Assembly: GCF_000417875.1 (NCBI RefSeq)
Contig: NW_006920879.1
Location: 436,130-500,129, forward strand
Reading direction: 5' to 3'
Length of the DNA stretch: 64,000 nucleotides
DNA from: Pseudozyma flocculosa PF-1
Lineage: Eukaryota; Basidiomycota; Ustilaginomycetes; Ustilaginales; Ustilaginaceae
Shown here: positions 1-11,701 of the stretch, in pieces
Numbering within the stretch: the first letter of the stretch is position 1
Layout of the letters: each line of letters begins with the position of its first letter
Notes under the pieces: model-generated
Databases searched by the model: none
What the model was told of the DNA's origin: nothing
The model's input: the letters and a program-made list of their open reading frames with translations, nothing else
Translations under genes and position numbers: made by a program

Positions 1-28
1 CCGCCGGTCCTGTTTTTGCTGTTCTCAG

Positions 29-524
29 GGCGGATCTCGACATTGAGACGGCCATCAGCGCCCGCGCCATACCGGATCAGGAGGAGAGGGTGGCAGCCTT
101 GAGAAAGGAACTGGACGAGGTGAGCCTCGCGTTCGGGCCCGAGTCCACGATATCTTCATCACCATCATCCCCGCGACCGTTGCTGATCATCGATGCTCGG
201 TGTGCTTCTACGCCTCCGTCCAGGTGCTCGAGACGAACGCGACGATACACGCCGACCTCAAGTCCCTGTCCGCGCGGGCCGAGGAGAAACGATTCCTGGC
301 AAAGGAAGCGCTCGACGCACTGGACGCTGTGAGTGGACCGACTGATGATCACCTGTCGCTCCGCAGACCAAGCGGACTCTCGGCTGACCCCCTCCTATCC
401 ATGCCCGACGCCGGTTTTCGGCTTCTGCCAGGCCATCAACGCTCTCGAGGCATCGCCATCGATGGAGAAGCAGCTCCGCGACACCATGGATGGCCTCTTG
501 GCAGACCTGGGCGCTCGAACATGA
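29..524 (+). CDS. 3' end of an unrecognised coiled-coil protein (5' part outside window)
   Basis: Three exons can be joined in phase: 29-119 (after an acceptor CTCAG), 224-328 and 432-524. Both introns inside this stretch are GT-AG with GTGAG donors. The last about 95 residues are rich in Ala, Leu, Glu, Lys and Asp and carry heptad-like patterns (for example RVAALRKELDE and MEKQLRDTMDGLLADLGART at the C-terminus), so a coiled coil is likely. The stop is TGA at 522-524. I do not recognise the family. Such a tail could come from a kinetochore, vesicle-tethering or nuclear-envelope protein, but nothing visible chooses between them. The exon structure is fairly secure; the function is unknown. 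Confidence 0.6.
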
Positions 525-3133
525 CCCCGCGCCGCTTTCCGAGACCGACTCCATCCTTGCTGTACTTGTATCCCTGTCACTCGCTGCTCCCCACATCTCT
601 CTGTTGCAACAGCAGCACGGCACCGACCGCTACGATACCACAGTGTGGTAGGACGTCTATTGGGCGATGCAGTCTGGTTGCCGTGCACGAGCCGCAGCCA
701 TGCAAGGTCCGCCCGGTCTCAGCCCGGCCTCCCGCCGGTAAGTCAGCATGACCAGCAACTTCGATACGCAGCGGATCTCCTTCAAGGGGCTAGCTCGAAG
801 TTGCTCCAACTGAAGATCGAAGATCGGCGGCCTTCCAGGGGCTCGTGGGCCGGCGACGGTGGCCCTTGCGCGCTGTCAGGATGGTCTCCAGTCCTTCTCT
901 CGATCTTTATGCCGACGGTGGCCCCCACACACGAGCAGGACAGCACGCAAGGCCCTCTGTCTCTATCTGTGCCTCCTTCCCTTTTGTCGGATTCCCGACC
1001 ACTCTGGCTGGAATGGCGACGGTGACGAGCTTGTCACGGCGAATTCCTCCGCTCACAGCTTCCCCAGTCGATGGACGCCAGGTCGCTCTAGTTTAGAACA
1101 TGTGCAGGAGTACGTGCTAAACGGAGCGTTAGCGTCTGTGCGCCCTCGCCAGAGGGTCTGCGCAGAGGTGCCCGATGAGGGAACAAGGGAGAGGGACTGC
1201 GGGCTTCGGCCTTTGGACAGTAGATCGAAGAGGGTTTACCACCATACCGTTGCGCGACAGCCAAGGTAAGGGCGAAAAGATCGGTTCTCAAGCCAAGCAG
1301 CGGATAGCTGATAGACCGTTCGACTAGGATCAACGGGGGCCACAACTACACTGATCGTCGTCGTCGTCGTTCAGTCCCGTCGACCGAGGAGGGCTTCATT
1401 CTTCTCATCGCGAGAAAGGGCGAGGGCGGCGAAGATATGTATCTAGCTCACCAAAGGGGGCGCCAATGGCGACCAACCGGCAGGGCAGGACACGCACGAC
1501 GGTCGACTTTGATACCAGTCCAGGACCAGGCTGGGCATGGCCGGCCTGCCTGCCTGGCGGGGCTTGGAAACGGATTGTCGACCGGCATGCCTTGCCTGCC
1601 GGGCCATGCGCGCGTACCTCGGACGTTTGTGTCCGTCGTCCCTGACGCCTGCCGGTTGCTTGCTGTGCTTGGAGATCGACGGGGAGCGTCTCTTGGCGTC
1701 GAGGCGGTTGAGCTTCTTCTCTTGTCGCAGATTTTGCAACAGACAAGCAAGCAAGCAGCAGGCAGGTGCTCTACGACCTACGAGGTGCATGCCATGGGCC
1801 GGCGTGTGGGCAGCGCAACAGAAAGCGGCGTGCGTGTACGTCCCGCAGTGGCGTCAAGCAGCGCACCGCACATACGGCCAGCTCGCGGCACGGTCCGTGC
1901 TGGCGCGGCCTCGACGAACGCTGCGATGGCCGGCACGCAGCCGGGGGTGGTTCGGGGCATCCGTCTACATACATATGCGCATCGTCGTGTAAGCCAGCAG
2001 CGTCGATGCCGTCGAGAGCCAGCTCGACATTGATCTATTCTCGGCCCCCGCCGATAGGGCAGCGGCAGCTGCCGGGGCCAGCAGCAGCAGAAGAGGCAAG
2101 CCGAGGGAGGTCTCTCAACGTACGTGATGGCTCGGCGTGGCCGAGGTGCGATGTATGGGAACGGTCCGCTCCGAAGGCCCACACACAGACGGCACGCCAG
2201 GCGGCATGCGTGCGTCGCTGCGCTCGGTGTCGGTTTCTGAAACCGAGCGAGGATCTGCACGCGGCGTGCATGCGCACGCCTAGCGGCGACCTTGCCTGGC
2301 CTGGCCGCGGGGCTTGCTGCCCCTTTGGCCTCTGTGCTGTCCACCTCAACCGCGCTCTCTCGCCTTTCGACCTGGCGCGCACCTGCCGGCTTCGGCCTAG
2401 CACCAGAGAGCCCAAGCAGCCAACCCCCTGTCCTGTCCAAGCGCGATACCCAACCTCCTCTCTCGCTCTCTCCATCTCTCACCGCTCCCTGTGCAACTCG
2501 TCGTCGCCGTTGACCCCCGCTCCTTTCACCATCCCTTCCCGCATCGGCCCCTTCCGTCCCTTACCCTATCCTTCCCTCCTCCCCTCGCCACGCCAATACC
2601 TCGCCCCCTCCAACGTTCTCTTCTCCGTGTCTATTCCCCCAAACCCTCCTGCTCTCCTTGCTCGGAACCCAAACTCTTGCTCTCGGCTCACCCTCTCTTG
2701 CGATCTCTGACCTGCGCACATCCGTCAGCAACCTCAGCCTAGCCCGTACCGAGCCAGTTCCCGGCCCAACTGCCCATCTGCAAGCGCGCCCCCACCATCA
2801 TCACGAGCGGGTCCCGTTGCCATTGCTACTCACCTGTGCTGCCGCACCGTCAACCTCCGGCCACGGTCCTTTCAGACTGTCCATCAACGAGCACTGGTTG
2901 CCTTGTCAAAAAGATCCGCGGTCTCAGCGTCCAACCATCCAGCCTGCCATCGACAATAGGCCAGCCATCGTCGTTGCCCGATCGCGCCCCACCCGACTTG
3001 CTCTCACCCGGCGCAATCTCTTGCTCGTTGGCACCGCAAACCCACTGCTTGCCCCCCTTCACATACCATTGCCTCAGCCCCGTCACCGTCGCACTTTTCC
3101 TTTCGGCCCGACCCTGCCAGGCTCTCGCTGAGG
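525..3133. other. Intergenic region, promoter and leader of the next gene
   Basis: About 2.6 kb without a credible gene. Several overlapping frames stay open here, but they have no domain content or splice logic and follow simple-sequence composition. Visible features are a short GTC-repeat near 1355-1372, AAGCAAGCAAGCAGCAGGCAGG near 1742-1763, and a strongly pyrimidine-rich stretch from about 2440 to 3130 (CTCTCTCGCTCTCTCCATC-like). That stretch is the probable core promoter and 5' leader of the gene starting at 3134. Confidence 0.5.
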
Positions 3134-5509
3134 ATGCAACCCCCAGCTGGCCCCACGCACACCCAAAACACGCCCTCCCAGCAGTTTCGCGGTCGAGACT
3201 CGCGAGTCGTCAGCATCTACGACAAGTATCTCTACGATCCAAAGGACCTCGAGAGCTCAGATCCCCGTCGACGCGAACTCGCCAGAAAGGCCAGCAGGAT
3301 GCGTCTCCAGGGAAAGGCCGCCAACGTGCACGAGGCCAACGGCCAGAACCCGCCCCAGCGCAAGAGCATCGCCTTCGCCCAAGGCACAAAGACGCGCGAC
3401 CGGCCGCAGGACGGCCCGGCACCCGACCGAGACTCGGGCGCATGGGGTCTTGGCATGGGCATGCTCGACGACAACGCCTCCGGCTCCGACTCCGACAGCG
3501 AAGACGGCCACCGCCCTCCTCCGCGTTCCGCCCCCGTTCAGCAAACAGACAATCGCTTCGCCGACCAGCAGAGTTCCCGATCTGCTTCGGCTGAGCGAGG
3601 TAGCTGGTCGGAGCGAGCTGCGGCCGTCGGACAGAGGCCCCCGGACAACGCTTCGCAGAACCCTCCGAGTTTGAAGTTGATGGGCCTCAAGAGCGCCAAG
3701 AACGGCGGCAGCATCCCTCCAGCCCCCCCACAGCAGACGCTCGATTCCAGCTATGGTACCGACTCAGAGAGACAGCGCAGGATCCCCAGCACTAGCGACT
3801 ACGGCGACAACACCTCTCGCCATGGAAGCACGATCAACTTTGGGGCTGGCCACGACTCGCTCGACTCAAGTGGGGCGCCGGGACAGCAGCGACTTCAGCA
3901 GCCCGCCAATGCCAACACCTCTGACTCGCAGAATCGCCGCCCGATCAGCCCCAAGACGGAGCTCACTCGACAGCTCGGCCTAGTGACCCCGAATGCACCG
4001 CCGCCGGGCCATCCACAGCAGGGCGACTACTTTCAGGGAGCGACCCACGGCCAAGGCGTTGCGCCTGCGCCTGGGAACTTCAGCGGGCCGTCTCCGCCTC
4101 GCTCTGCAGGCCCAACGAACCCGTTCGACAATCCTCACAACCCTCCGCCTCCGCAGCACGGCGGGCGAGCACCTTCTCCGATGGCACCGCCTCGATCGCC
4201 AGGATTTGCGCCAGGTCCCGCAGGGCCATTTCCGCGTGGAGCACAAGGGGGCATGCCGCCCAATGGACGGATGCCCTCGCCAGGCATGGCCCCGCCGAGC
4301 CCGTACGGTCCGCCCGGTTCGATGCCCCGTGGCCCTTCACCGCAACCTATGGCTCCACCCAATGTGCCTCCAAACGTGCTCCAGCGTGGGCCGCAGCCCG
4401 GTCCTCACCCGCAACAGCAGATGCTCTCGCCTTCCGGTGGGCCGGTGCGCTACGCCAATGGCCAGGGCCCGCCCTCGCCTGGTCATGGGCCCATGCCGAT
4501 GCGTGGCCCTTCGCCCGGACCGGGACCTATGCGAGGACCGCCGCCTGGGCCTGGTCCGATGCGAGGGCCTCAACCGACAGGCCCGGCCGGCCCGATGGGT
4601 CCCAACGGCTTTGCTGGCGGGCCGCAGCCTCCTCAGCAGAGGAACATGGGCCCGGGCTTCTCGGACTCTCCTGGCCCTCAAAAACGTCAGTCGATCTTCA
4701 GAAGGAGCATGGCCTTCTTCAACGGAGCGCCTGGTCCGGGCTCTCAGGGTCCAGCTGGCCAGCATGGACCGCCGGGCGGCGCGCCCGCCGGCAAGCGCCA
4801 GAGCCTGTTCCGACGAAGCATGGCCTTCCTCGGCGGCAACGGCGGACCGCCGCGAGCCCAGCCACCTCCTCCTGCGGATCCCGTCCCTCGCGTCAAAGGC
4901 TTCGAAGACGACACTGAAAAGCCCGACCACAGTCGCAAGTCGCAGTTCCTGGGTGCCGGAGGCGCAGGCTTCGAGTGGGACGCGCAGGGCCAGGGAGCCA
5001 AGTTCTGGCGCCGATTTTCGGTCGCTCAAAAGACGGCCCACACGCAGAAGATGGAGGAGGGCTCAAAGGCCTGGCACGAGACCATGGCGGTTGGCAAGAG
5101 GAAGCTCATCGTCCTCACCGTTATCTCGCTGACGATCTTGGTCGGCACGATCGTCGGCATCATTGTCTGGCGCGAGATGGTGAGCCCCAGCGGGAACAAG
5201 GACTCGGGCCAACCCGGCAGCCTGTACCACGGCAACTTTGGCGACGGCACGACGCCATCCAGCACCGTGTCTGGCGCCCTCGACAGGAGGATGGCGATGC
5301 CGACCGGTCTGGCCAAGCGAGTCACCTACTCTGGCGAGGATGGCGACCGCGGCGACGACGAGGTGTCGGCTCTGCAAAATGTGTCTTCGCCCGTCGAGCT
5401 TTCTCTCGACGCTCCGCGCAATCTGCCGATGCGACATCGTCGAAGGCGGTCTAAGGCGGCTTCGAGGGCGGCGGCACCGCAGAGCGGTTCGCTGGCCGAC
5501 ATCGACTGA
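3134..5509 (+). CDS. Single-pass membrane protein with a proline/glycine-rich cytosolic region
   Basis: One uninterrupted frame of 791 residues. Residues about 1-330 are polar and disordered. Residues about 330-510 are dominated by Pro, Gly, Met and Gln (repeats such as GPMRGPPPGPGPMRG). A basic motif occurs twice, KRQSIFRRSMAFFNG near residue 517 and KRQSLFRRSMAFLGG near 554, with a diverged third copy KFWRRFSVAQK near 623. One hydrophobic helix follows at about 656-680 (LIVLTVISLTILVGTIVGIIVW), then a tail of about 110 residues with a basic RRRRSK patch. There is no cleavable signal at the N-terminus, so it is a tail-proximal anchored membrane protein. Family not recognised. The RRSMAF copies look like basophilic kinase sites or membrane-binding segments; this is inference. 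The next gene converges on it from the other strand. Confidence 0.8.
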   Translation: MQPPAGPTHTQNTPSQQFRGRDSRVVSIYDKYLYDPKDLESSDPRRRELARKASRMRLQGKAANVHEANGQNPPQRKSIAFAQGTKTRDRPQDGPAPDRDSGAWGLGMGMLDDNASGSDSDSEDGHRPPPRSAPVQQTDNRFADQQSSRSASAERGSWSERAAAVGQRPPDNASQNPPSLKLMGLKSAKNGGSIPPAPPQQTLDSSYGTDSERQRRIPSTSDYGDNTSRHGSTINFGAGHDSLDSSGAPGQQRLQQPANANTSDSQNRRPISPKTELTRQLGLVTPNAPPPGHPQQGDYFQGATHGQGVAPAPGNFSGPSPPRSAGPTNPFDNPHNPPPPQHGGRAPSPMAPPRSPGFAPGPAGPFPRGAQGGMPPNGRMPSPGMAPPSPYGPPGSMPRGPSPQPMAPPNVPPNVLQRGPQPGPHPQQQMLSPSGGPVRYANGQGPPSPGHGPMPMRGPSPGPGPMRGPPPGPGPMRGPQPTGPAGPMGPNGFAGGPQPPQQRNMGPGFSDSPGPQKRQSIFRRSMAFFNGAPGPGSQGPAGQHGPPGGAPAGKRQSLFRRSMAFLGGNGGPPRAQPPPPADPVPRVKGFEDDTEKPDHSRKSQFLGAGGAGFEWDAQGQGAKFWRRFSVAQKTAHTQKMEEGSKAWHETMAVGKRKLIVLTVISLTILVGTIVGIIVWREMVSPSGNKDSGQPGSLYHGNFGDGTTPSSTVSGALDRRMAMPTGLAKRVTYSGEDGDRGDDEVSALQNVSSPVELSLDAPRNLPMRHRRRRSKAASRAAAPQSGSLADID

Positions 5510-6264
5510 TCCCCGCCCTCGCCACTCATTGTCCACTCCCGTCCTCGCCTGGACGGTACACACCATCTGCATAGTCGTTTTGCTCTTGCCGCATACCTGT
5601 CGATACATCCATCTATCTGTTCGTCGTCGCCACCGCCGCCGCCGCCGCCGCCGTCGTCGCGACCCCACGCTCATTCTACGCTCCTCTAGCCGCCATTCGC
5701 ATTCGCCAGAAGCGGCCTCTGTGGTCGCAGAGGGCCGCCCCCAATTTCTTCAAGACATCCCCTTTCGCATTTGCTCCCAGTCACACGCCCCCCTCCTCGT
5801 CCTCCCAACCGCACACGCTCGTTACCATGGCCCTCGTCTCTCTCTCTAGCATATCGGTCCCTCAGCCGGACCAAGCACAGTCATTTCCGCGTCAGCCTCA
5901 CCTCCCAGCCCGTTCGGTCGATCGATCGAGTAATTGGTGCAATCGTCGATTTCTCTTTCGCTCCCTCTCTGTCTCTTCCCTTTCGTGTGCGCCGTCATTC
6001 TGGCTGAAATGGTCAGGCACCTTTGCTGGTCTTCGGGTCTGGTGGCCTGGCTGCGCTTATGGCCGTGTCTGCTCTTGTTTTGTGCCGGCAGATGGGCACA
6101 TGCCATCTCGGTATGGCAGAGGAGAGCGTGGCTAAGTGGCGTGGCTGCGCAGAGTCCGTCGTGCTCGGACGCTGCGTGCACGCACTTTGGCGTGTGAGAT
6201 GGTAGTGCTGGTTCGGAAGACGAGACGAAAGAGGGGCCAGGGGCGGGGTCTCTTGTCACGCCTC
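5510..6264. other. Convergent intergenic region
   Basis: 755 bases between two convergent genes (stop at 5509 on plus, stop at 6265 on minus). The region holds the two 3' UTRs and a GC-trinucleotide microsatellite near 5621-5661. No further gene is supported. Confidence 0.5.
5621..5661. repeat. (GCC/GTC)n trinucleotide microsatellite
   Basis: Consecutive GCC units flanked by GTC units in the 3' UTR of the membrane-protein gene. A simple repeat likely to vary in length between strains. Confidence 0.85.
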
Positions 6265-8985
6265 CTAGACGTCGAGGTCGTCGTTGCGCGACTTGACGTG
6301 TTTGCGCAGCCGCGCCTCGACAAAGGTGGCAATGTCGTCGAAGCTGGCCGAGAGGACCTTGACCGCCTTGTTTTCGGCTGTGATGAAGCGGAACCCAGAG
6401 GAACGACCAGCAATGTGCTCGATCAGCCGACGATGTTTACAGCGAAGAGAGGGGCAAGGATGCTGCGCAGCAACGAGAACGAGGACTCACGAGATGCTTC
6501 GACCCTCCCCATCCTCTTTGCCGGACCGTCCGGGTCCAGCCAGATGGCGTGGAGGCCCGGCGTGATGACCTTGCTGCGCTGCCAGTACCACTTCCTCAGG
6601 AGCGTGTCGCCCGGGCTCATCTGCGGGATCGTCTGGAGGCCGAGGACCATGATCACGGCCGCCGTCTGGCGTCGGACCTGGGGCCGATCAATGATGAGGT
6701 CCTTGATGCCCATCGTCGCCAGGCCGTGGCCGATGAGGATGAGGTTCTTGGCCTCGCTCAGCTGGATCAGGTTGTCGTAGAGGTAGGTGATGAGCCTGGA
6801 AACGTCGCCGTAGAGGACGTGGTCCGGGCTGTTCTTGGCCGCCTTCGGATTGTACCGGTACGCCGGCACCGACTCGTCCGGCAGCTGCTGGAGCACATTG
6901 ACGTCGATGATGCCGTACCCCTTGCTGTAGGCCCAGTCGAGCACCTTGGTGCTCGAGTCGACAATGTACGCCAGCTCGCGCTGGCACGTCGTGTTGAGCG
7001 CGGGCGGATCGGCGCGAATGTTGCCCATGTCGTGCGCGAACAAAACGACTGTCTCCTTTTTCATGACGTCCTCGGACGCCAGCGCCTGGCCCCTCTCGTT
7101 GTTGTGGATCTTTTCCTCGATCGGGATCTCGTAGAACTGGTAGCGCTTGTGCAGCTCGTAGGCTCGGTGGGCGCGCAGCAGGTCCGAGAGCGGCAGCCTC
7201 GGCATCCCCGCCGCATCGTCGACGTACATTGGCGCCGGCTTGAGGCTGCTCCAGAATCTCGACTGGATCGTCACCACGCCACGCACCGCCTCGGCCGCCT
7301 TCTGCTGCACCTGAGTCACCGACCTTTGCTGCTTGGGTCGGGGCGGCGGCTCGCGCAGGATGATCTTGGTCACCTCGAGCGCAGATTGGGCGATGGCGTC
7401 CGGATTATATCCGCCCTGATGCCGGCAGCAGAGGATGCAGAGGGACCGTCCTGTCAGACCGACATGAGCGCGTCGATGAGCAGCGGCAGCCGCTGCAGCG
7501 ATGCCGGCTCGCTCTCAGACTCACCTCCAGAATCACGGCCAAGCGTCCTTCCGCCAGGCTGGCCAGCGCATGCGTCATCAGGGCATATCCCACGGGCGTG
7601 ACGAGGTTGAGGCCGATGCTGTCGCCCTCTGCAGCGTCGAAGCCCGCCGAGATGATGACAAAGTCCGGTCCAAACTCTCGTGCGATGGGCATGACGACCT
7701 GGTCAAACGCGTGCAGGTAGTCGCCGTCGCCCATGCCGGCGCAGGGCCACGGAATGTTGACGCTCCTTCCCGTTCCCGCCCCAGACCCCACACTCTCGGC
7801 ACCGCCGTAGGTTCCTCCCGGGTAGAAGACACCGTCCTCGTACCGGTGCAGGGAGATGTAGAGCACGTCGGCGTCGTCCTCGAACGCCTTTTGCGTGCCG
7901 TTGCCGTGGTGCACGTCCCAGTCGAGGATGAGAACCTTCTTGACCCTCTTCTCGCCCTCGCGATACTTCTGCTGCAGGAACCTCGTGGCCACGGCGACGT
8001 TATTGTAGAAGCAGAAGCCCATGCTCTTTGTCGGCTCGGCGTGATGGCCCGGCGGTCGGATGATGGCAAAGCCGTTGTGGATGCGACCGGATGCGATGGC
8101 GTCGCACAGCTCGATCGCGCCTCCGCAAGAAATCCTGGCGGCGAGCGCGGAATGCTCGTTGACGTACAACGAGTCGAGGCGCTCCAGCAGGTTCGTCTGT
8201 TCTGCGAGCTCGTCCCGTCCGAATTCTGACGGTGGCGGGCAGTGGAGCGGGGCAGGAGCGGGATCAGCTTCATCCCCCGGTCGGCGCATCGAGCCCAAAC
8301 ACGACCCGCTGAGGTTTCAGAAGAGTCTCCCGTGCTCACCTGCGCTTCGCTCGAGGCCGTCCCAGATGCCGGCCTCGTGGATGAGCATGACCTCGTCCTT
8401 GAGCACTTCCCTTGTGGGGATGCGCTTCATCCTGGCGACGCATCCGTGCTGTTGCAGCAGGCTGAAGATCTTGTGAATGCGGATCGGGTCCTCGGGATGG
8501 TCGATCTCGACCGGGTTGGCGTGGAGCATCATCAGTACATCGTAGACCAGACCCGTGGGGTACCTCTCGCGGGGTGAAAGCGAGCGCGAGCTGTCGGAGG
8601 AGCTTGAGCTGCTCTCGGTGCCGTACGTGGCGGTAGGGGCGGTCGATCCTTTGCTCGCCGCTCCGCCTATCATGGCAGGGGATATAGACTGCGAGGGTGC
8701 GACTGTGCCGTTGCCACGTATTGCCTGTGGTTCGAGGTGGACGTTGGCCGTGGCATCGGCCAGGGCGCCCGACGCCTGGATGTCGCGGCGGTCTCGGGAA
8801 GAATGTGGTAGGGTCACGGACGGCCCGCTCGTGGGCAAGGGAGCAGCTGCAGAGTGGGCTGTGGGGGGAGAGTGGGAAATGCCGGTGAAGACGATGTCGT
8901 CGTCGTCGTCGTCGATGATGATGGGGTCCGGTTGGGTGTAGGGCTGCGAAGAGCCGCTGGGACGGTGATGGGAGAAGGACGACAT
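6265..8985 (-). CDS. HDA1: Class II histone deacetylase, HDA1 type
   Basis: Zinc-dependent lysine deacetylase acting on histone tails in the nucleus; in other fungi it is the catalytic subunit of the HDA (Clr3-type) repressor complex. Four exons in phase: 8985-8340, 8225-7525, 7415-6491, 6377-6265, with introns of 114, 109 and 113 bases, giving 794 residues. Residues 1-150 are disordered with an Asp run. The catalytic domain spans about 160-470 with IRPPGHHAE (HH at 276-277), LDWDVHHGNGTQ (metal ligands near 317-321), SAGFDAAEGD, and GGYNPDA at the start of exon 3. An Arb2-type C-terminal domain follows to the end. The start is the ATG in the context CAAAATGTCG. The final acceptor was chosen at CATCACAG because it is the only one that keeps the phase. 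A competing reading from 6417 looks coding but has no in-phase acceptor. Confidence 0.93.
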
Positions 8986-9621
8986 TTTGGCGGACGCCAC
9001 TGGCCTCTACGGCCGGGCCAGTGAGGAAGCCAGGACGGGGGAGCGATCCGCAGGACCTCTGGTCTTGGCGAGATGCGGGATCCAAGTGCGGGAGAGCCGA
9101 CCGCTACGCCAGCTCTTCAGAGTACTTCGGCACGTCCGAAGGACAGGTGAGCCGAGCGGCGCGGGCGTCGGGCAGTCTCCCGAAACAGCGACGCGTTTCC
9201 TAGCAGCTGCGCGGCGCACGTTGACGGGTCTCCCGATACAGAGAGGGTGGTCAATGGTCGATGGGGATGATAGGTTTGCGGTGAGGAGGGTGGTGGCGGT
9301 GACGACGAAGAAGAAGGCTGTTGTGTAGGGCTCAACCGTGCAGAGAATCAAGAATGGATCGTGACGGCAAAAGGCCGGCCAGCCAGCCGGAATCAGGGTC
9401 CTCACCACAACAGATCCAGCCGCCTGCGCCCGCGCCTGCGCCCGCGTCTCTCTCTCTTGGGCGTCGTCCGCGCCAGACAGAACCTCGGCCAGGTGATGGC
9501 ATGCAGTTCCACTCCAGCCCCTAGAACAGCACCCCGCTTTGACCAAGGCCATCACAGCCTACACACAGCTCGCCATTCGCTCCGGGACGCCGTCGTTCTG
9601 CGGCTGCAACGGCTCCAGGAT
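8986..9621. other. HDA1 promoter region and PTPA 3' flank
   Basis: 636 bases between two head-to-tail genes on the minus strand. It should contain the HDA1 promoter and the PTPA 3' UTR. No additional gene or strong motif is seen. Confidence 0.45.
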
Positions 9622-11322
9622 TCAGTCAAACGGGATCCTGCGTACATTTGAGCCAAATGGCTTCTGGCCTTGGACCACTGCGCTGCCGGCCTGCCGCTTC
9701 TTCTTGTCCTCCTCGGCCGCTGCAAACACACTTGGGATGGGGATGCCGCAGCAATCTCCCCAGCCGGCCGCCTGCCCCTCGCCCGCTCCGTGCGCATGGC
9801 CCTTTGGTTGCCCGACGGCGTGGATGTGTCCGTGCTCGTCCTCCTCGGCCGCTTCGTCGTCCTCTTCACCCTGGCCGGCCCTGGGATAGCTCAGCAGCGA
9901 CCCGAAAAAGATGTGCTGCGCGATAGGCAGCTTCAGCAGCACTTCTGCGCGATACATCTTGATCATGCCTTCGTTGACCTTGGACCACGTCTTGACGCTC
10001 GAGATGTCGTCGAGCATGGGCGAGTGCCACCGTAGCGACTCGGTCTTGACCTGTCACGCGGCCGCATGATGCGGCGACAAGCGGGGACAGCCACCCTCAG
10101 CTTACGGTCCCGAGCTAGTCGAGGCCTCTCACTTCCAGAAGGCCACTCACCGAGTTGATGAATTGGATGCACGCCAGATACATAAACTTGCTCGCGAACT
10201 CGTCCGTCACCTCAGCATCGTGAATCGACTTGGGTCGAAGGTATTTGTGGTCTGCAGGGGTCCGGCCGACGCGGCGAGGGCGGGTCGAGTTCAGCATCAG
10301 CCAGCTTGTCGAGCTCAAACGCTGCAGACCACAAGGACGGTGGGTCCGTCTGCTACTCACTGCTCAGCTGGCCCGCTCCCCACAAAAAGGGCAGGAAGTG
10401 GTAGTCGTCGAGGCCCCAAACGCCGTGGCTGCCCGCGGGCTCGAGCCAGTAGGTCGACTGAACCTCGCGCATCACCTGGATGTACGTCCAGAAGACCTTA
10501 AGGACGATGGCCGGGCCGTCCGAGGTCAAGTCAAAGACCTGCAGCTTGCAGAGGCACAACCTGTATGGACACATCAGGAGAAGGATCGACGTGAGCAACC
10601 CCGTCGGCAACAGAACGGCGTCAGAAGAGCCCGACTCACAGCCAGCAGGCGAAGTTGAGCTCCATGCCGCTTCCGTAGTCGATGCGCTTCTCGTTGCCCC
10701 AACTCTCCTGGAAGTAGAAGCCCAGCTCATCGCGGGCCGCGCGTGCCGCGTCGTCACTAAGCTCGGGGATGAGGCGGTGGAGGCGGTCGTTTTCACTCTT
10801 GATCTTGGCGTAAAAGGTTCTGAAGGCCGGGTTGCCGAAGCGGGAAGACGAGCTGGAGTGGTCGGCCGGCGTCTGCTGCAACAGGCGGCGGACCTGTGCG
10901 AGGATCTCGAGGACGGCCGAGGTGGCTTGCGACGTGTGCAGCTGGTCCTCGAGTGTCTTGCCGACGACGGACGAGTTGCACGACTCGATGAAGCTGAGGA
11001 TCTCTGCAAAGGTGGACGAGTTCTTGAAGCGCTCGAGCGACGCCTGGGAGACGATGCGTTTCGTGGGTACGACGAAGGATGCGTCGTGCAGCGAGACGGT
11101 GGCGATACCGTGCGTGGAGCTGGGATGGGATGTCGAGGGGGTCGGCGAGGAGGACGAAGAGGGCGGTGCGGGTGCAGAGGTGGCGTCTTTGGCTTGGGTA
11201 GATGCAGAGTGCGGCGATGGAGAATGGTGCTTGCTCTGAACGCTGATCTGCTGAAGTTTTGTGGCGAGCAGGTCCTTTGCGGGTTCAGAATAGCCCGTTG
11301 CGGGCACGAGAGAGGCCGACAT
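9622..11322 (-). CDS. PTPA: Serine/threonine phosphatase 2A activator (PTPA, Rrd1/Rrd2 family)
   Basis: Peptidyl-prolyl isomerase-type chaperone that activates PP2A and related phosphatases, cytosolic and nuclear. Four exons in phase: 11322-10640, 10560-10361, 10251-10151, 10050-9622, giving 470 residues. Family signatures are clear: an N-terminal PTKRI(V)xSxxxLxxF block, [14 protein letters not shown] followed by [40 protein letters not shown] and [18 protein letters not shown]. It is longer than typical members (about 350-400) because of a Ser/Pro-rich insertion near residues 30-80 and an acidic, His/Gly-rich C-terminal tail. It is divergent from the MIT-domain gene, with which it shares a 1.3 kb intergenic region. 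Whether it is the Rrd1 or Rrd2 orthologue cannot be decided here. Confidence 0.93.
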
Positions 11323-11380
11323 GATGTGAGCCGAGGTTGGCGAGTCGCCACAGCGCCGGAAGATGAAGTTGAGGTCGAGA

Positions 11381-11416
11381 GGCGATGGCGATGGCGATGG
11401 CGATGGCGATGGCGAT
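11381..11416. repeat. Six perfect copies of GGCGAT
   Basis: Hexanucleotide tandem repeat of six units within about 60-95 bases upstream of the PTPA start codon, so probably in its 5' leader (ATCGCC on the transcribed strand). Confidence 0.9.
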
Positions 11417-11701
11417 AGCTGAGGGTGTGGCTGCGTTGTCCGAGCAGCAGATGGCTACGAACGGTGAGTGTGATGGGCAGACGAGGGATGGGGTGGCGGC
11501 GGAGGCAAAGCGCGGTGTTGAGTGTTGGTCGGGAGGAAAAGCGTGCTTGCCCGAAAGGCGACCGGAATTCTTGCTTCTCCACTTCTGCCCGGGCCAGCCG
11601 GCGGCGGGGCGGCGGGGCGGCGGACGGCGGGGGAAAGGCGGCAGCTGGCAGCTGGCAGCGCGAGCGGGCCACGCAACGCAGCCTGGCAGGCAGGCGGGAG
11701 A

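Noticed and set aside
1437..2710. Several overlapping plus-strand frames of about 150-310 codons upstream of 3134
   Set aside because: Cys/Arg/Ala-rich without domain or splice structure; they follow GC-rich and CT-rich simple sequence of a promoter and leader.
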